28,551 bases of DNA from IMG/VR virus record IMGVR_UViG_3300036045_000052, positions 1-28,551 of that record. The stretch is one strand, 5' to 3'. Below are positions 7,062-12,919 of this stretch, piece after piece. The position numbers and the translations under genes were made by a program. The notes under the pieces are model-generated. The model searched no databases, was not told where the DNA came from, and saw only the letters and a program-made list of their open reading frames with translations. The stretch's first letter is position 1, and each line of letters opens with the position of its first letter. The DNA is from a virus.

Positions 7062-7442
7062 TTATCTCCAGAAGCTTACATATAGTTTACCAGCATTTCT
7101 TGTGACCGCAAAGCTAGAAAATCCTTCCGCAGCGGTAAAAGTTTTATCTAAATTCAAAGCTTCTATGTTTTCCAGAGGAATATCGAATTCCTTAATCAAG
7201 TGATAATCTATTTTATCAAGGGATATTGAATCACCGAAATATTCTTCTAAATTTTCTAAATGCTCACTACTGATATTATTAAGCAAGTCAATTTTGGACT
7301 GCTTACACAATGATCGCAATGCTGGAATTCTTTGACTCAACAACCATTGATCTACTATATGAGTCAGCCCAGATAGCATGGAACGTGCTTTTGGGTCGAT
7401 CAAAATTAAGTCTTCTATGTTTTGAAGATTTATGAAAATCAT
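7062..7442 (-). CDS. Hypothetical protein
   Basis: Not recognised. The 126-residue product is mixed alpha/beta: IFINLQNIEDLILIDPKARSML at the start, a helical centre, and a final strand pair (FSSFAVTRNAGKLYVSFW). It is the first gene of the minus-strand group 7442-5498 and diverges from the gp26-like gene across a 45-nt gap. A perfect TATAAT lies only 4 nt upstream of its ATG, too close to serve as an ordinary promoter for this start. A weak GGGG element lies about 10 nt upstream. Confidence 0.62.
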   Translation of the reverse strand: MIFINLQNIEDLILIDPKARSMLSGLTHIVDQWLLSQRIPALRSLCKQSKIDLLNNISSEHLENLEEYFGDSISLDKIDYHLIKEFDIPLENIEALNLDKTFTAAEGFSSFAVTRNAGKLYVSFWR

Positions 7443-7487
7443 ACTATTATAACCCCAGCCTAGTTTAGTAATCGAAGGAGAAAAATA

Positions 7488-8519
7488 ATGTCTGATGAAG
7501 TAAGAACTGGCGTGAATATGCCACCTGAAGGGCTGAAGATCACCGGCAAGGTTCCGCCTGCCATGAGAGAAGCCTTAAAGATGGTAAGGCAAGAACAAAT
7601 AGATCAGAGTGGCGCTCCGCTGCCAACTGCATCTGACCCAAACCCAGGCGGAAAGCCGCAGGTTAGTGCAACTCCTAAGTTGTCTCAAGTAAGGCAACAG
7701 GGTAGTGCGCAATTAGAAGACCTGATTGCGGGTATTCGTGACAAGTCTCATGTCTACGAAGAAATTACCCTGCCATCGAGAGGTTACTTCTACAACGGCA
7801 AGGACGGTCCAACAGACGGCAAGATTAGCATTCGTCCTATGACGGGTGAAGAAGAACAAATTTTGGCTACGCCAAGATTCGTTCGTAAAGGCCAAGCTGT
7901 AAACATGATTTTCCAGCGTTGTATTAAGGAACACTTCCGTTCTGAGGAATTCCTTTCGGCTGACAGAACTTACCTCCTGATTTACCTTCGTGGTATTTCT
8001 TACGGTTCTGAGTACGAAGTCGAAGTAAAAGACCCAGAAACTGATCGCAAGTTCCCAACAACAATCAATCTGGATCAGTTGCAACTGAATGCATGTCCAG
8101 ACAATTACCGTCCACCGCTCTCTGGCGTTATGCCAAAGTCCGGCTATCGTTTCAACTATCGTTTGTCGAGAGGTCGTGACGAAACTGCCGTTCAGGATTA
8201 TCGTGAGAGAAGCTTGAAGATGTTCGGTGATACGGGTGCCGATGATACCCTGTTGTACAGAACGGCACTTCTTCTTGAAGATGTTGAAGGATTGAAGGAT
8301 AAGACTGAGTTGGTTATGTTGCTGAAGAAGCTTCCAATTCAAGACGTTTCATATGTTCGCAATCTTGTGTCCGATCCACCATTTGGTGTAGACACCAAGA
8401 TAAGCATCTACTCGCCATATAGCATGGAAGAGTTTGATATCGAACTCCCACTTGAAGCAAATTTTTTCTTCCCTCGTCAACGCAAGAAGAAGGAGGACGA
8501 TCTAACCGAGTCAGCCTAG
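7488..8519 (+). CDS. Baseplate hub assembly protein (T4 gp26-like)
   Basis: Belongs to the T4 gp26-type baseplate family, needed to assemble the central hub of the baseplate. The 343-residue protein has a ~90-residue Pro/Gln-rich N-terminal extension, then the conserved domain: ITLPSRGYFYNG, IRPMTGEEEQILATPRFVRKGQA, FQRCIKEHF, DRTYLLIYLRGISYGSEYEVEVKDP, a long central part, and a C-terminal LEANFFFPRQRKKK. In many relatives the two strand pairs around YEVEVKDPE and ISIYSPYSM carry CxxC zinc knuckles; here both have lost their cysteines. AAGGAG precedes the ATG. Two overlapping -1 slippery heptamers occur 50-60 nt before its stop, and the -1 frame there continues into the next short coding region. 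Confidence 0.78.
   Translation: MSDEVRTGVNMPPEGLKITGKVPPAMREALKMVRQEQIDQSGAPLPTASDPNPGGKPQVSATPKLSQVRQQGSAQLEDLIAGIRDKSHVYEEITLPSRGYFYNGKDGPTDGKISIRPMTGEEEQILATPRFVRKGQAVNMIFQRCIKEHFRSEEFLSADRTYLLIYLRGISYGSEYEVEVKDPETDRKFPTTINLDQLQLNACPDNYRPPLSGVMPKSGYRFNYRLSRGRDETAVQDYRERSLKMFGDTGADDTLLYRTALLLEDVEGLKDKTELVMLLKKLPIQDVSYVRNLVSDPPFGVDTKISIYSPYSMEEFDIELPLEANFFFPRQRKKKEDDLTESA
8459..8468 (+). other. Probable programmed -1 ribosomal frameshift site
   Basis: In the frame of the gp26-like gene the bases read A AAT TTT TTC. This contains two overlapping X-XXY-YYZ heptamers, AAATTTT (8459-8465) and TTTTTTC (8462-8468), both of canonical type. The -1 frame has no stop from here to 8690, so slippage would replace the last ~17 residues of the gp26-like protein with ~75 new residues that include the short coding region at 8537-8692. 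No obvious pseudoknot was worked out; a TTGCTCGAT/ATCGAGCAA hairpin exists at 8625-8644 but is far downstream. Confidence 0.5.
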
Positions 8520-8536
8520 AATTTTGGGAATACCTG

Positions 8537-8692
8537 ATGGAAGAACAATTCTTCTTCAGGTATCACCTAAGAGCTAGTCGTGAAGAATTTAGATCGTATC
8601 CAATTAACGAGAGAAAATGGATGATTGCTCGATTTATCGAGCAAAAGGAAAAGGAACACGAGGCTATGGAAAAGGCCAAAAAGAAAAAGTAA
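8537..8692 (+). CDS. Short baseplate/tail-assembly frame, probably the -1 frameshift extension
   Basis: From ATG 8537 this frame codes 51 residues, EEQFFFRYHLRASREEF, then INERKWMIARFIEQKEKE and a lysine-rich end. The pattern 'F-R, S-x-E-E, P-x-x-x-R-W-x-I-x-R-F-I-E-Q' resembles small proteins found directly after gp26-like genes in T4-like phages. The protein-like reading continues upstream of the ATG (EFWEYLMEEQ), back through the stop of the gp26-like gene in the -1 frame, which favours expression as a fused extension. Independent initiation is possible: GGGAA lies 6 nt before the ATG, but it is a poor Shine-Dalgarno. The arrangement recalls the G/GT tail-assembly chaperones of lambda-type phages (analogy, not homology). 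Confidence 0.62.
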   Translation: MEEQFFFRYHLRASREEFRSYPINERKWMIARFIEQKEKEHEAMEKAKKKK

Positions 8693-8702
8693 AGTCTCAC
8701 TA

Positions 8703-8879
8703 ATGATTGAATGTTGTGTTCTCAGAAATTATTGGTTAGATCAGATTGCTAGAAGAAAAGAACAGGAAGTTAAAAATAAACTACTAAAAAAAATAGTAGA
8801 TAGAGTGGTCAAACTTACAATTGGGGTAAAAGGGAAATATGGCAACAAAGGATCGTTACCAAAATCCAGTAATAGGTGA
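8703..8879 (+). CDS. Possible small basic protein
   Basis: A 58-codon frame fills the 146-nt space between two clear genes and overlaps the next by 41 nt. The first half (YWLDQIARRKEQEVKNKLLKK) is a plausible amphipathic helix, but the C-terminal part is simply the shifted reading of the next gene's start. No convincing Shine-Dalgarno precedes the ATG. It may be a real peptide or just an open spacer. Confidence 0.32.
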   Translation: MIECCVLRNYWLDQIARRKEQEVKNKLLKKIVDRVVKLTIGVKGKYGNKGSLPKSSNR

Positions 8880-9582
8880 TACAGTTAAATTACGCTTGTT
8901 TGTGTTAAACAGCAATATGACTGCTGCTGTAGATGCAATAAGCAAAGTAGAAATCTATTACTTAGACCCAACTGCAAGAACGCCAAGCAATCCAGACGGT
9001 CGAACCTTGGTACAAACTGTGCCAGGGGGAAGCGTTACCAATCCGGCTCAAGGTGAATACCTTGTAGACCTATTCCTTGATCCTTTGATTTATACAGAAA
9101 CAGGGCGATACATTGATGAATGGTATGTAACATTTGAAACAGGTGATCCTGAGACGACATTAGATCACCTGTTTCAAATCTACCCTGATCTGTGGTACAC
9201 CACACCTATCCCAATTGTTTACGATTTCAGCTTTTATTTCCAACCAAATAAAATCAGGTACGGAAGCAAAAAGAATATTGAAATCGAAATAGTCCCAAAT
9301 GTCCCAAGGGCTACCGATTTAGAAAAGTATTATGAAAACCTTGCCATTGTTTCAGATTTGAAGGTTTCCATAGCACAAAAATGCGGTCCTTGCGTGCCTT
9401 GCGAAGAAGACTTAAAATTGATTGTTGACGACGCTCCCACAACATATCGTGAAAAATGCAGAGCGTACTATTTCCTAGATACCACCTTATTTGATTGCGG
9501 TGTCTATGACATATGGTTCAAACTAGAGTTTGGCGGCAACGTCTACGTCTCAGAAGTTAATCAACTTCAAATTTACAGTTAA
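8839..9582 (+). CDS. Probable virion structural protein
   Basis: No named family is recognised. The 247-residue product is almost all beta: an N-terminal domain (IGDTVKLRLFVLNSNMTAAV, ISKVEIYYLDP, GEYLVDLFLDPLIYTETGRYIDEWYVTFE) with an immunoglobulin-like rhythm, and a second similar domain ending CGVYDIWFKLEFGGNVYVSEVNQLQIY. A CGPCVPC cysteine cluster lies near residue 183. It sits among baseplate and tube genes and has a good AAAGGG Shine-Dalgarno, so a role in the virion, perhaps baseplate or fibre attachment, is likely but inferred. A perfect 17-bp inverted repeat lies within its coding sequence (9132-9179). Confidence 0.7.
   Translation: MATKDRYQNPVIGDTVKLRLFVLNSNMTAAVDAISKVEIYYLDPTARTPSNPDGRTLVQTVPGGSVTNPAQGEYLVDLFLDPLIYTETGRYIDEWYVTFETGDPETTLDHLFQIYPDLWYTTPIPIVYDFSFYFQPNKIRYGSKKNIEIEIVPNVPRATDLEKYYENLAIVSDLKVSIAQKCGPCVPCEEDLKLIVDDAPTTYREKCRAYYFLDTTLFDCGVYDIWFKLEFGGNVYVSEVNQLQIYS
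9132..9179. repeat. Perfect 17-bp inverted repeat inside a structural gene
   Basis: Arms 9132-9148 and 9163-9179 are exact reverse complements with a 14-nt loop (9149-9162). The arm core is GAAACAGGTGATC. It lies entirely in coding sequence, encoding residues around VTFETGD and LDHLFQI. Confidence 0.8.
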
Positions 9583-9608
9583 TATAATACAGATTTTTTA
9601 TTATTAAA

Positions 9609-9635
9609 TATCACATGGAAAATTTCCAAGTGATA
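9609..9635. promoter_or_regulatory. Dyad-symmetric element in a 79-nt intergenic gap
   Basis: TATCAC-A-TGGAAA (9609-9621) mirrors TTTCCA-A-GTGATA (9623-9635) around a central base, giving 12 complementary pairs in each arm with one A/A mismatch. It lies between the structural gene and the OB-like gene at 9662. No U-run follows on either strand, so an operator or mRNA processing hairpin fits better than a terminator. Confidence 0.45.
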
Positions 9636-9661
9636 GTATGAACTTTTGAATTAGGAGAAAA

Positions 9662-9895
9662 ATGAAAAATTTAGAAATCGCAACAGTAGTTTCAAACATT
9701 GATTCTACTCATAGCGGTGCTATTTTTGTGGCAGGAATAGATCACGCCATATTCCCAATATGTTCGGTTTCCGAATGTGAATTCGTCGTGCCAAATGCTG
9801 GTGATGAGGTTCTGGTCGTGAAAAGTAATGTTGACACTGGTGGTGTTTTTTACATAGGACAATTTATCAAAAAGGAGCAAAATGGATCAAGATAA
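9662..9895 (+). CDS. Small beta-rich protein, possible OB-fold baseplate component
   Basis: Not firmly recognised. The 77-residue product reads as five strands: IATVVSNIDSTHSGAIFV, HAIFPICSVSECEFVVPNAGDEVLVVKSN, then GGVFYIGQFI. The sequence P-x-x-GDEV-VV followed by a terminal G-x-FYIG strand resembles the OB domain of phage spike or gp5/gpV-like baseplate proteins, which supports a baseplate role (inference). AGGAG lies 6-7 nt before the ATG, and the gene overlaps the next by 14 nt, indicating translational coupling. Confidence 0.62.
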   Translation: MKNLEIATVVSNIDSTHSGAIFVAGIDHAIFPICSVSECEFVVPNAGDEVLVVKSNVDTGGVFYIGQFIKKEQNGSR

Positions 9896-10301
9896 TTACA
9901 AAATGGGATTACCAAAAGAATTTCTAAGCCCAAACACCGTATTTTTAAGGAGATTCCGTTGGATTATGGAATCAAGCATATGCACTGCAATCAGTGATTG
10001 GTTCGATAAAGTAGAAGTAGATTACATAAATAAAACCATCAAATTCGACGTAATTGATGACAAAAAAGGCGTAGTATTCTATTGGCTTCAAGAGCTTGTA
10101 AAAGACAAAGCTTCTCCACAAGAACTTGCGATTAGAATGCTTGATGGTTGTGGAAAAGTAGTTTGTTCATTGCACTTCTCAAGATTAGATATAAAAGTTC
10201 ACAAGCAACTATTTGATTACGAATCTTCTGAACTGCTCAGGCACCACGTTGAAATTGACTACAAATTTGTCAAAAGAAAAGATGAACTAAATATTAACTA
10301 A
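9882..10301 (+). CDS. Tail tube-like protein, third (short) paralogue
   Basis: This 139-residue protein keeps the gp19-type landmarks in reduced form: NTVFLRRFRWIMESS (compare FKRKFRWTME of the tube protein), a helix-containing centre VVFYWLQELV, RMLDGCGKVVCSLHFSRLDIKVH at the DGCG turn, and a final HHVEIDYKFV strand. It is about 75 residues shorter than the main tube protein, lacking much of the central loop and the C-terminal extension. A tube terminator or a baseplate-tube adaptor (such as T4 gp48, gp54 or gp3-like functions) is plausible. AAGGAG precedes the ATG, which overlaps the previous gene by 14 nt. Confidence 0.68.
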   Translation: MDQDNYKMGLPKEFLSPNTVFLRRFRWIMESSICTAISDWFDKVEVDYINKTIKFDVIDDKKGVVFYWLQELVKDKASPQELAIRMLDGCGKVVCSLHFSRLDIKVHKQLFDYESSELLRHHVEIDYKFVKRKDELNIN

Positions 10302-10323
10302 GTTACTTATATAGATTGTCCTT

Positions 10324-10344
10324 GGCGGTGATGACTCCACCGCC
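10324..10344 (+). promoter_or_regulatory. Intergenic hairpin
   Basis: GGCGGTG (10324-10330) pairs with CACCGCC (10338-10344) around a 7-nt loop in the 90-nt gap before the gene at 10392. No U-run follows, so it is a weak terminator candidate. A TTATATAG element lies just upstream at 10307-10314. Confidence 0.4.
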
Positions 10345-10391
10345 GAACTTTGCCCGATTGAGGACTAGGGTTACTTTTTAAGGAGTTTACA

Positions 10392-11297
10392 ATGGTTTAT
10401 TCAAGTCGCTTTGTTGCTTGTGTATTGATTGATGGCAAGCCACAAAAAGAACTACACAATGGTGTGGTTCCTATTCCTTTCGGCTGTAACTACAGCCTAA
10501 GATTCAGAAACAAAAACAACAGACGAGCAGTAGTTAAATTCACTATTGATGGCGAAGATGTATCTGGCCCTGGATATATTATCCAGCCAAATTCACACAT
10601 TGACATACATAGGCATTCAAATAAAGATGCTATGTTCAAATTTGTTGAATTAGATTCACCAGAAGCTGTGGATTTCGGCAAAAATGGGCCAAATGATGGC
10701 ACTAAAGGTGTTGTTGTAGCACGTTTTTACTTGGAAAAACTCTACAAAATGCCAGTACAACAACCATCTCCGTGGTACAATAATTTGCCGCCTTCACCAA
10801 ATTGGAACCCGCCTTCTCCATACCCAATACCAGATAAGATATTTCTTGACAATACAAACATACCTTCAAAGATAGATGTAACTTGGGGAAATGCGCCAAA
10901 AATAGATTTAACTTGTGGGAATGCGTCACAAGTAGGCCCAGGTTGGGGGGCACAAAACTCTTGTGGAAAGGGAATGTCATCTGGGCTTCCGCAATCAATT
11001 AACTATTGCGCCCAACCAACAACATTTGGAACATATATTCCTTCTCCGACACCTACGCCGACTCCTTTGCAAGAAGGATGCACGGTAGAAGGAGAAAGAT
11101 CAGGACAAACTTTCTCAACTCAGTATATTGATCTGGAGCATGATTACACTACAGTAACCTTATTCCTAAAGGGATTTTCCGCTCAGTCATCGTTTGTAGC
11201 CCCAGCTAGACAATCATATTGCTCTAATTGCGGTGCTAAAAAAGCAAGAGACGCAGATAAATTCTGCGGGGTTTGTGGCAATCGCTTTAGTAACTAA
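10392..11297 (+). CDS. Three-part protein: beta domain, Pro-rich linker, C-terminal zinc ribbon
   Basis: The 301-residue protein opens with a beta domain, about residues 1-125: KELHNGVVPIPFGCNYSLRF, NKNNRRAVVKFTIDGEDVSG, then IQPNSHIDIHR and MFKFVELDSPEA, a jelly-roll-like pattern seen in phage and bacterial surface or decoration proteins. A Pro/Asn-rich linker follows (around residues 125-160), then low-complexity sequence with PTPTPTP. The last ~25 residues form a zinc ribbon, YCSNCGAKKARDADKFCGVCGN (CxxC-x11-CxxC). The position after tail genes and before a strong hairpin suggests a late virion or assembly role, but I cannot name a function. AAGGAG precedes the ATG. Confidence 0.68.
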   Translation: MVYSSRFVACVLIDGKPQKELHNGVVPIPFGCNYSLRFRNKNNRRAVVKFTIDGEDVSGPGYIIQPNSHIDIHRHSNKDAMFKFVELDSPEAVDFGKNGPNDGTKGVVVARFYLEKLYKMPVQQPSPWYNNLPPSPNWNPPSPYPIPDKIFLDNTNIPSKIDVTWGNAPKIDLTCGNASQVGPGWGAQNSCGKGMSSGLPQSINYCAQPTTFGTYIPSPTPTPTPLQEGCTVEGERSGQTFSTQYIDLEHDYTTVTLFLKGFSAQSSFVAPARQSYCSNCGAKKARDADKFCGVCGNRFSN

Positions 11298-11299
11298 AC

Positions 11300-11339
11300 G
11301 ACAAGGGGTTAGGGACAACCGTGTCCCTAACCCCTTGTC
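11300..11339. terminator. Strong 18-bp hairpin after the structural block
   Basis: Positions 11300-11317 are the exact reverse complement of 11322-11339 with a 4-nt loop (ACCG). There is no U-run downstream, so it may stop polymerase with a factor, or protect the 3' end of the mRNA. It lies 3 nt after the stop of the zinc-ribbon gene. Confidence 0.65.
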
Positions 11340-11553
11340 TGGCTTCTACATCATATAGCCTCTCCCAAATTTATATTTGGTCAAGACCATGTATATATGT
11401 ACATGACTATTAATTTTACCAGTCTGCGGGCATTTTTTCCGCAAGAAACTTCCAATTTGGAATTGTCAAGCGGAAAAAGTTTACGACGGCCAAATCCGTG
11501 GTACAACACAAGCATGTAGTTTTTCACATTCGCCCTGCCTAGAGGTTATGGTT
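11340..11553 (+). promoter_or_regulatory. Hairpin-rich intergenic region before the DGQHR/MoxR/VWA cassette
   Basis: No coding frame is convincing here. Visible structures are CCAAAT/ATTTGG at 11365-11380 with a TTAT loop, CATGTA/TACATG at 11388-11405 around TATATG, and a nested pair in which TTTTTCCGC (11434-11442) pairs with GCGGAAAAA (11470-11478) and encloses CAATT-TGG-AATTG (11453-11465). The region therefore probably forms a folded leader for the gene at 11554. AGAGG at 11541-11545 is the Shine-Dalgarno for that gene. No clear sigma-70 promoter was found. Confidence 0.45.
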
Positions 11554-12804
11554 ATGTCTAAAAGAAGCCGCCAGAAAGCAAAGCGACGTGCTGAAGCTGA
11601 ACGATTGCGTAATACGGCAGCAGTGACCGCTAACGCCCCAGATGGCCTTGGCAGGCCAAGTATTGCACAAATCGTTTTGCAACGTGTGTCTGAACTAAAC
11701 CCTCCGCAAACCGTTGCGAACATCAAAACTGTTGATGTTCCCTCAAAACAACTCCCCGTAGTCCAGCAAGAAGACAACTGGCCAGATAACTGGCCCAGGT
11801 GTCCAGCCACATGTTCAAAGCTGGAGTGGGAGCGTGCGCTTCAAAACAAGGAGCATTACGAGCTTGCGTCATTGGAAGATGACCTTCGCAAGCCGTGGTT
11901 CCAATATCCGAAGCACCCCTATCAGTATAGCGAATTCGTTTTTTGTACACCCGAAATGATGGGGGAAATGTTGAAGTACATGCCCATCAATCGTGATTTG
12001 AAGGAGTCATGGGCGGATGCAATCGCTCGTGATATCACGAATGATCGCTGGTTGCAAACACACGAATCAATTGCGATTAACACGCAAGGGAATATGCACG
12101 ACGGGCAGCATCGTGCGCAAGGAATCCTGAAGGCAAACAAGGGATGGCCCATCTACATCACTTGGAATGTGCCGCCAGAAGCAATCTATGTCACCGATAG
12201 TGGCGAAAAACGCAAGATCAACGAGAAGTTGGCTTTGCTTTTCCCTGAATCGAAATTGACACAGAAAACTGCTGCACTTTGCCGATCCATGATGTGGGGG
12301 TTGTCAACCCGTGGCGTTAGGTATAGTGAATCGGAAATTGCTGAATTCGCTGTAAAATACGCAGCAGCAATTGCATGGGTGCATCGCTACATGCGTGCCT
12401 ATCGTGCAGATTTGCAGGCAGTTATCGCCAAGGCAGTATTGTGGTGGGGAGAAGAAGCTGTATTGCCGTTCGTGGAGAGGTTGAACAAGATCGAATTCAC
12501 TGGTGATGGTGATCCAGCAAAAGCACTCTACTTGTGGCTGATGCAAGCCCGTCAAAAGGGCAAACGCACAGGATATGCAAACCCACTAATCTACTACAAA
12601 AAGACCCTTGCTGCAATTCACGCTCATGTGAATAAAAAGAGCGCAACCAAGCTCTACCAAAGAGCGGATGACGTTTTTGAATGGCTCCCAGGATGGAATG
12701 TGCCAGAAAACGCACCGCACAAGGGTAAAATCTTCGTAAACGATCCCCTCGCTGATCTTCCTGAAGAAGAGGAATCTTCAGAAGAAGATGGTGACAACCA
12801 GTGA
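11554..12804 (+). CDS. ParB-like DGQHR-motif protein
   Basis: The 416-residue protein begins with a very basic segment (SKRSRQKAKRRAEAERLR), then a linker, and a ParB/Srx-like domain centred on residues 135-210: YMPINRDLKESWADAIARDI, W-x-x-THESIAI, and NMHDGQHRAQGILKANKGW. DGQHR (residues 183-187) is the hallmark motif of this superfamily, whose members bind DNA or nucleotides. Residues ~265-400 form a helical domain whose core, AKAVLWWGEEAVLPFVERL and LYLWLMQAR, recurs as a separate gene at 16024. The tail is acidic. ATG 11554 is preferred over ATG 11548 because AGAGG then lies 8 nt upstream. It heads the cassette and ends in a hairpin terminator. DNA binding or segregation is inferred from the fold, not shown. 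Confidence 0.72.
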   Translation: MSKRSRQKAKRRAEAERLRNTAAVTANAPDGLGRPSIAQIVLQRVSELNPPQTVANIKTVDVPSKQLPVVQQEDNWPDNWPRCPATCSKLEWERALQNKEHYELASLEDDLRKPWFQYPKHPYQYSEFVFCTPEMMGEMLKYMPINRDLKESWADAIARDITNDRWLQTHESIAINTQGNMHDGQHRAQGILKANKGWPIYITWNVPPEAIYVTDSGEKRKINEKLALLFPESKLTQKTAALCRSMMWGLSTRGVRYSESEIAEFAVKYAAAIAWVHRYMRAYRADLQAVIAKAVLWWGEEAVLPFVERLNKIEFTGDGDPAKALYLWLMQARQKGKRTGYANPLIYYKKTLAAIHAHVNKKSATKLYQRADDVFEWLPGWNVPENAPHKGKIFVNDPLADLPEEEESSEEDGDNQ

Positions 12805-12814
12805 AACATATGCT

Positions 12815-12846
12815 AGAATCCGGCGTGTAAATACACGCCGGATTCT
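12815..12846. terminator. 14-bp perfect hairpin between the DGQHR and MoxR genes
   Basis: Arms 12815-12828 and 12833-12846 are exact reverse complements around an AAAT loop, with a G+C-rich GGCGTGT core. Only a short CGTTT follows rather than a U-run, so termination may be partial, allowing read-through into the MoxR gene. Confidence 0.65.
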
Positions 12847-12919
12847 CGTTTACAAACGGAGAATTCATGGTATATTAACATTCGGACGCACATGAACCGC
12901 TCATATCGGAGCCTCCATA

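Noticed and set aside
7713-8342. Long open frame (209 codons) on the minus strand opposite the gp26-like gene
   Set aside because: It mirrors a clearly coding gene, has a biased low-complexity composition and no ribosome site or family pattern.
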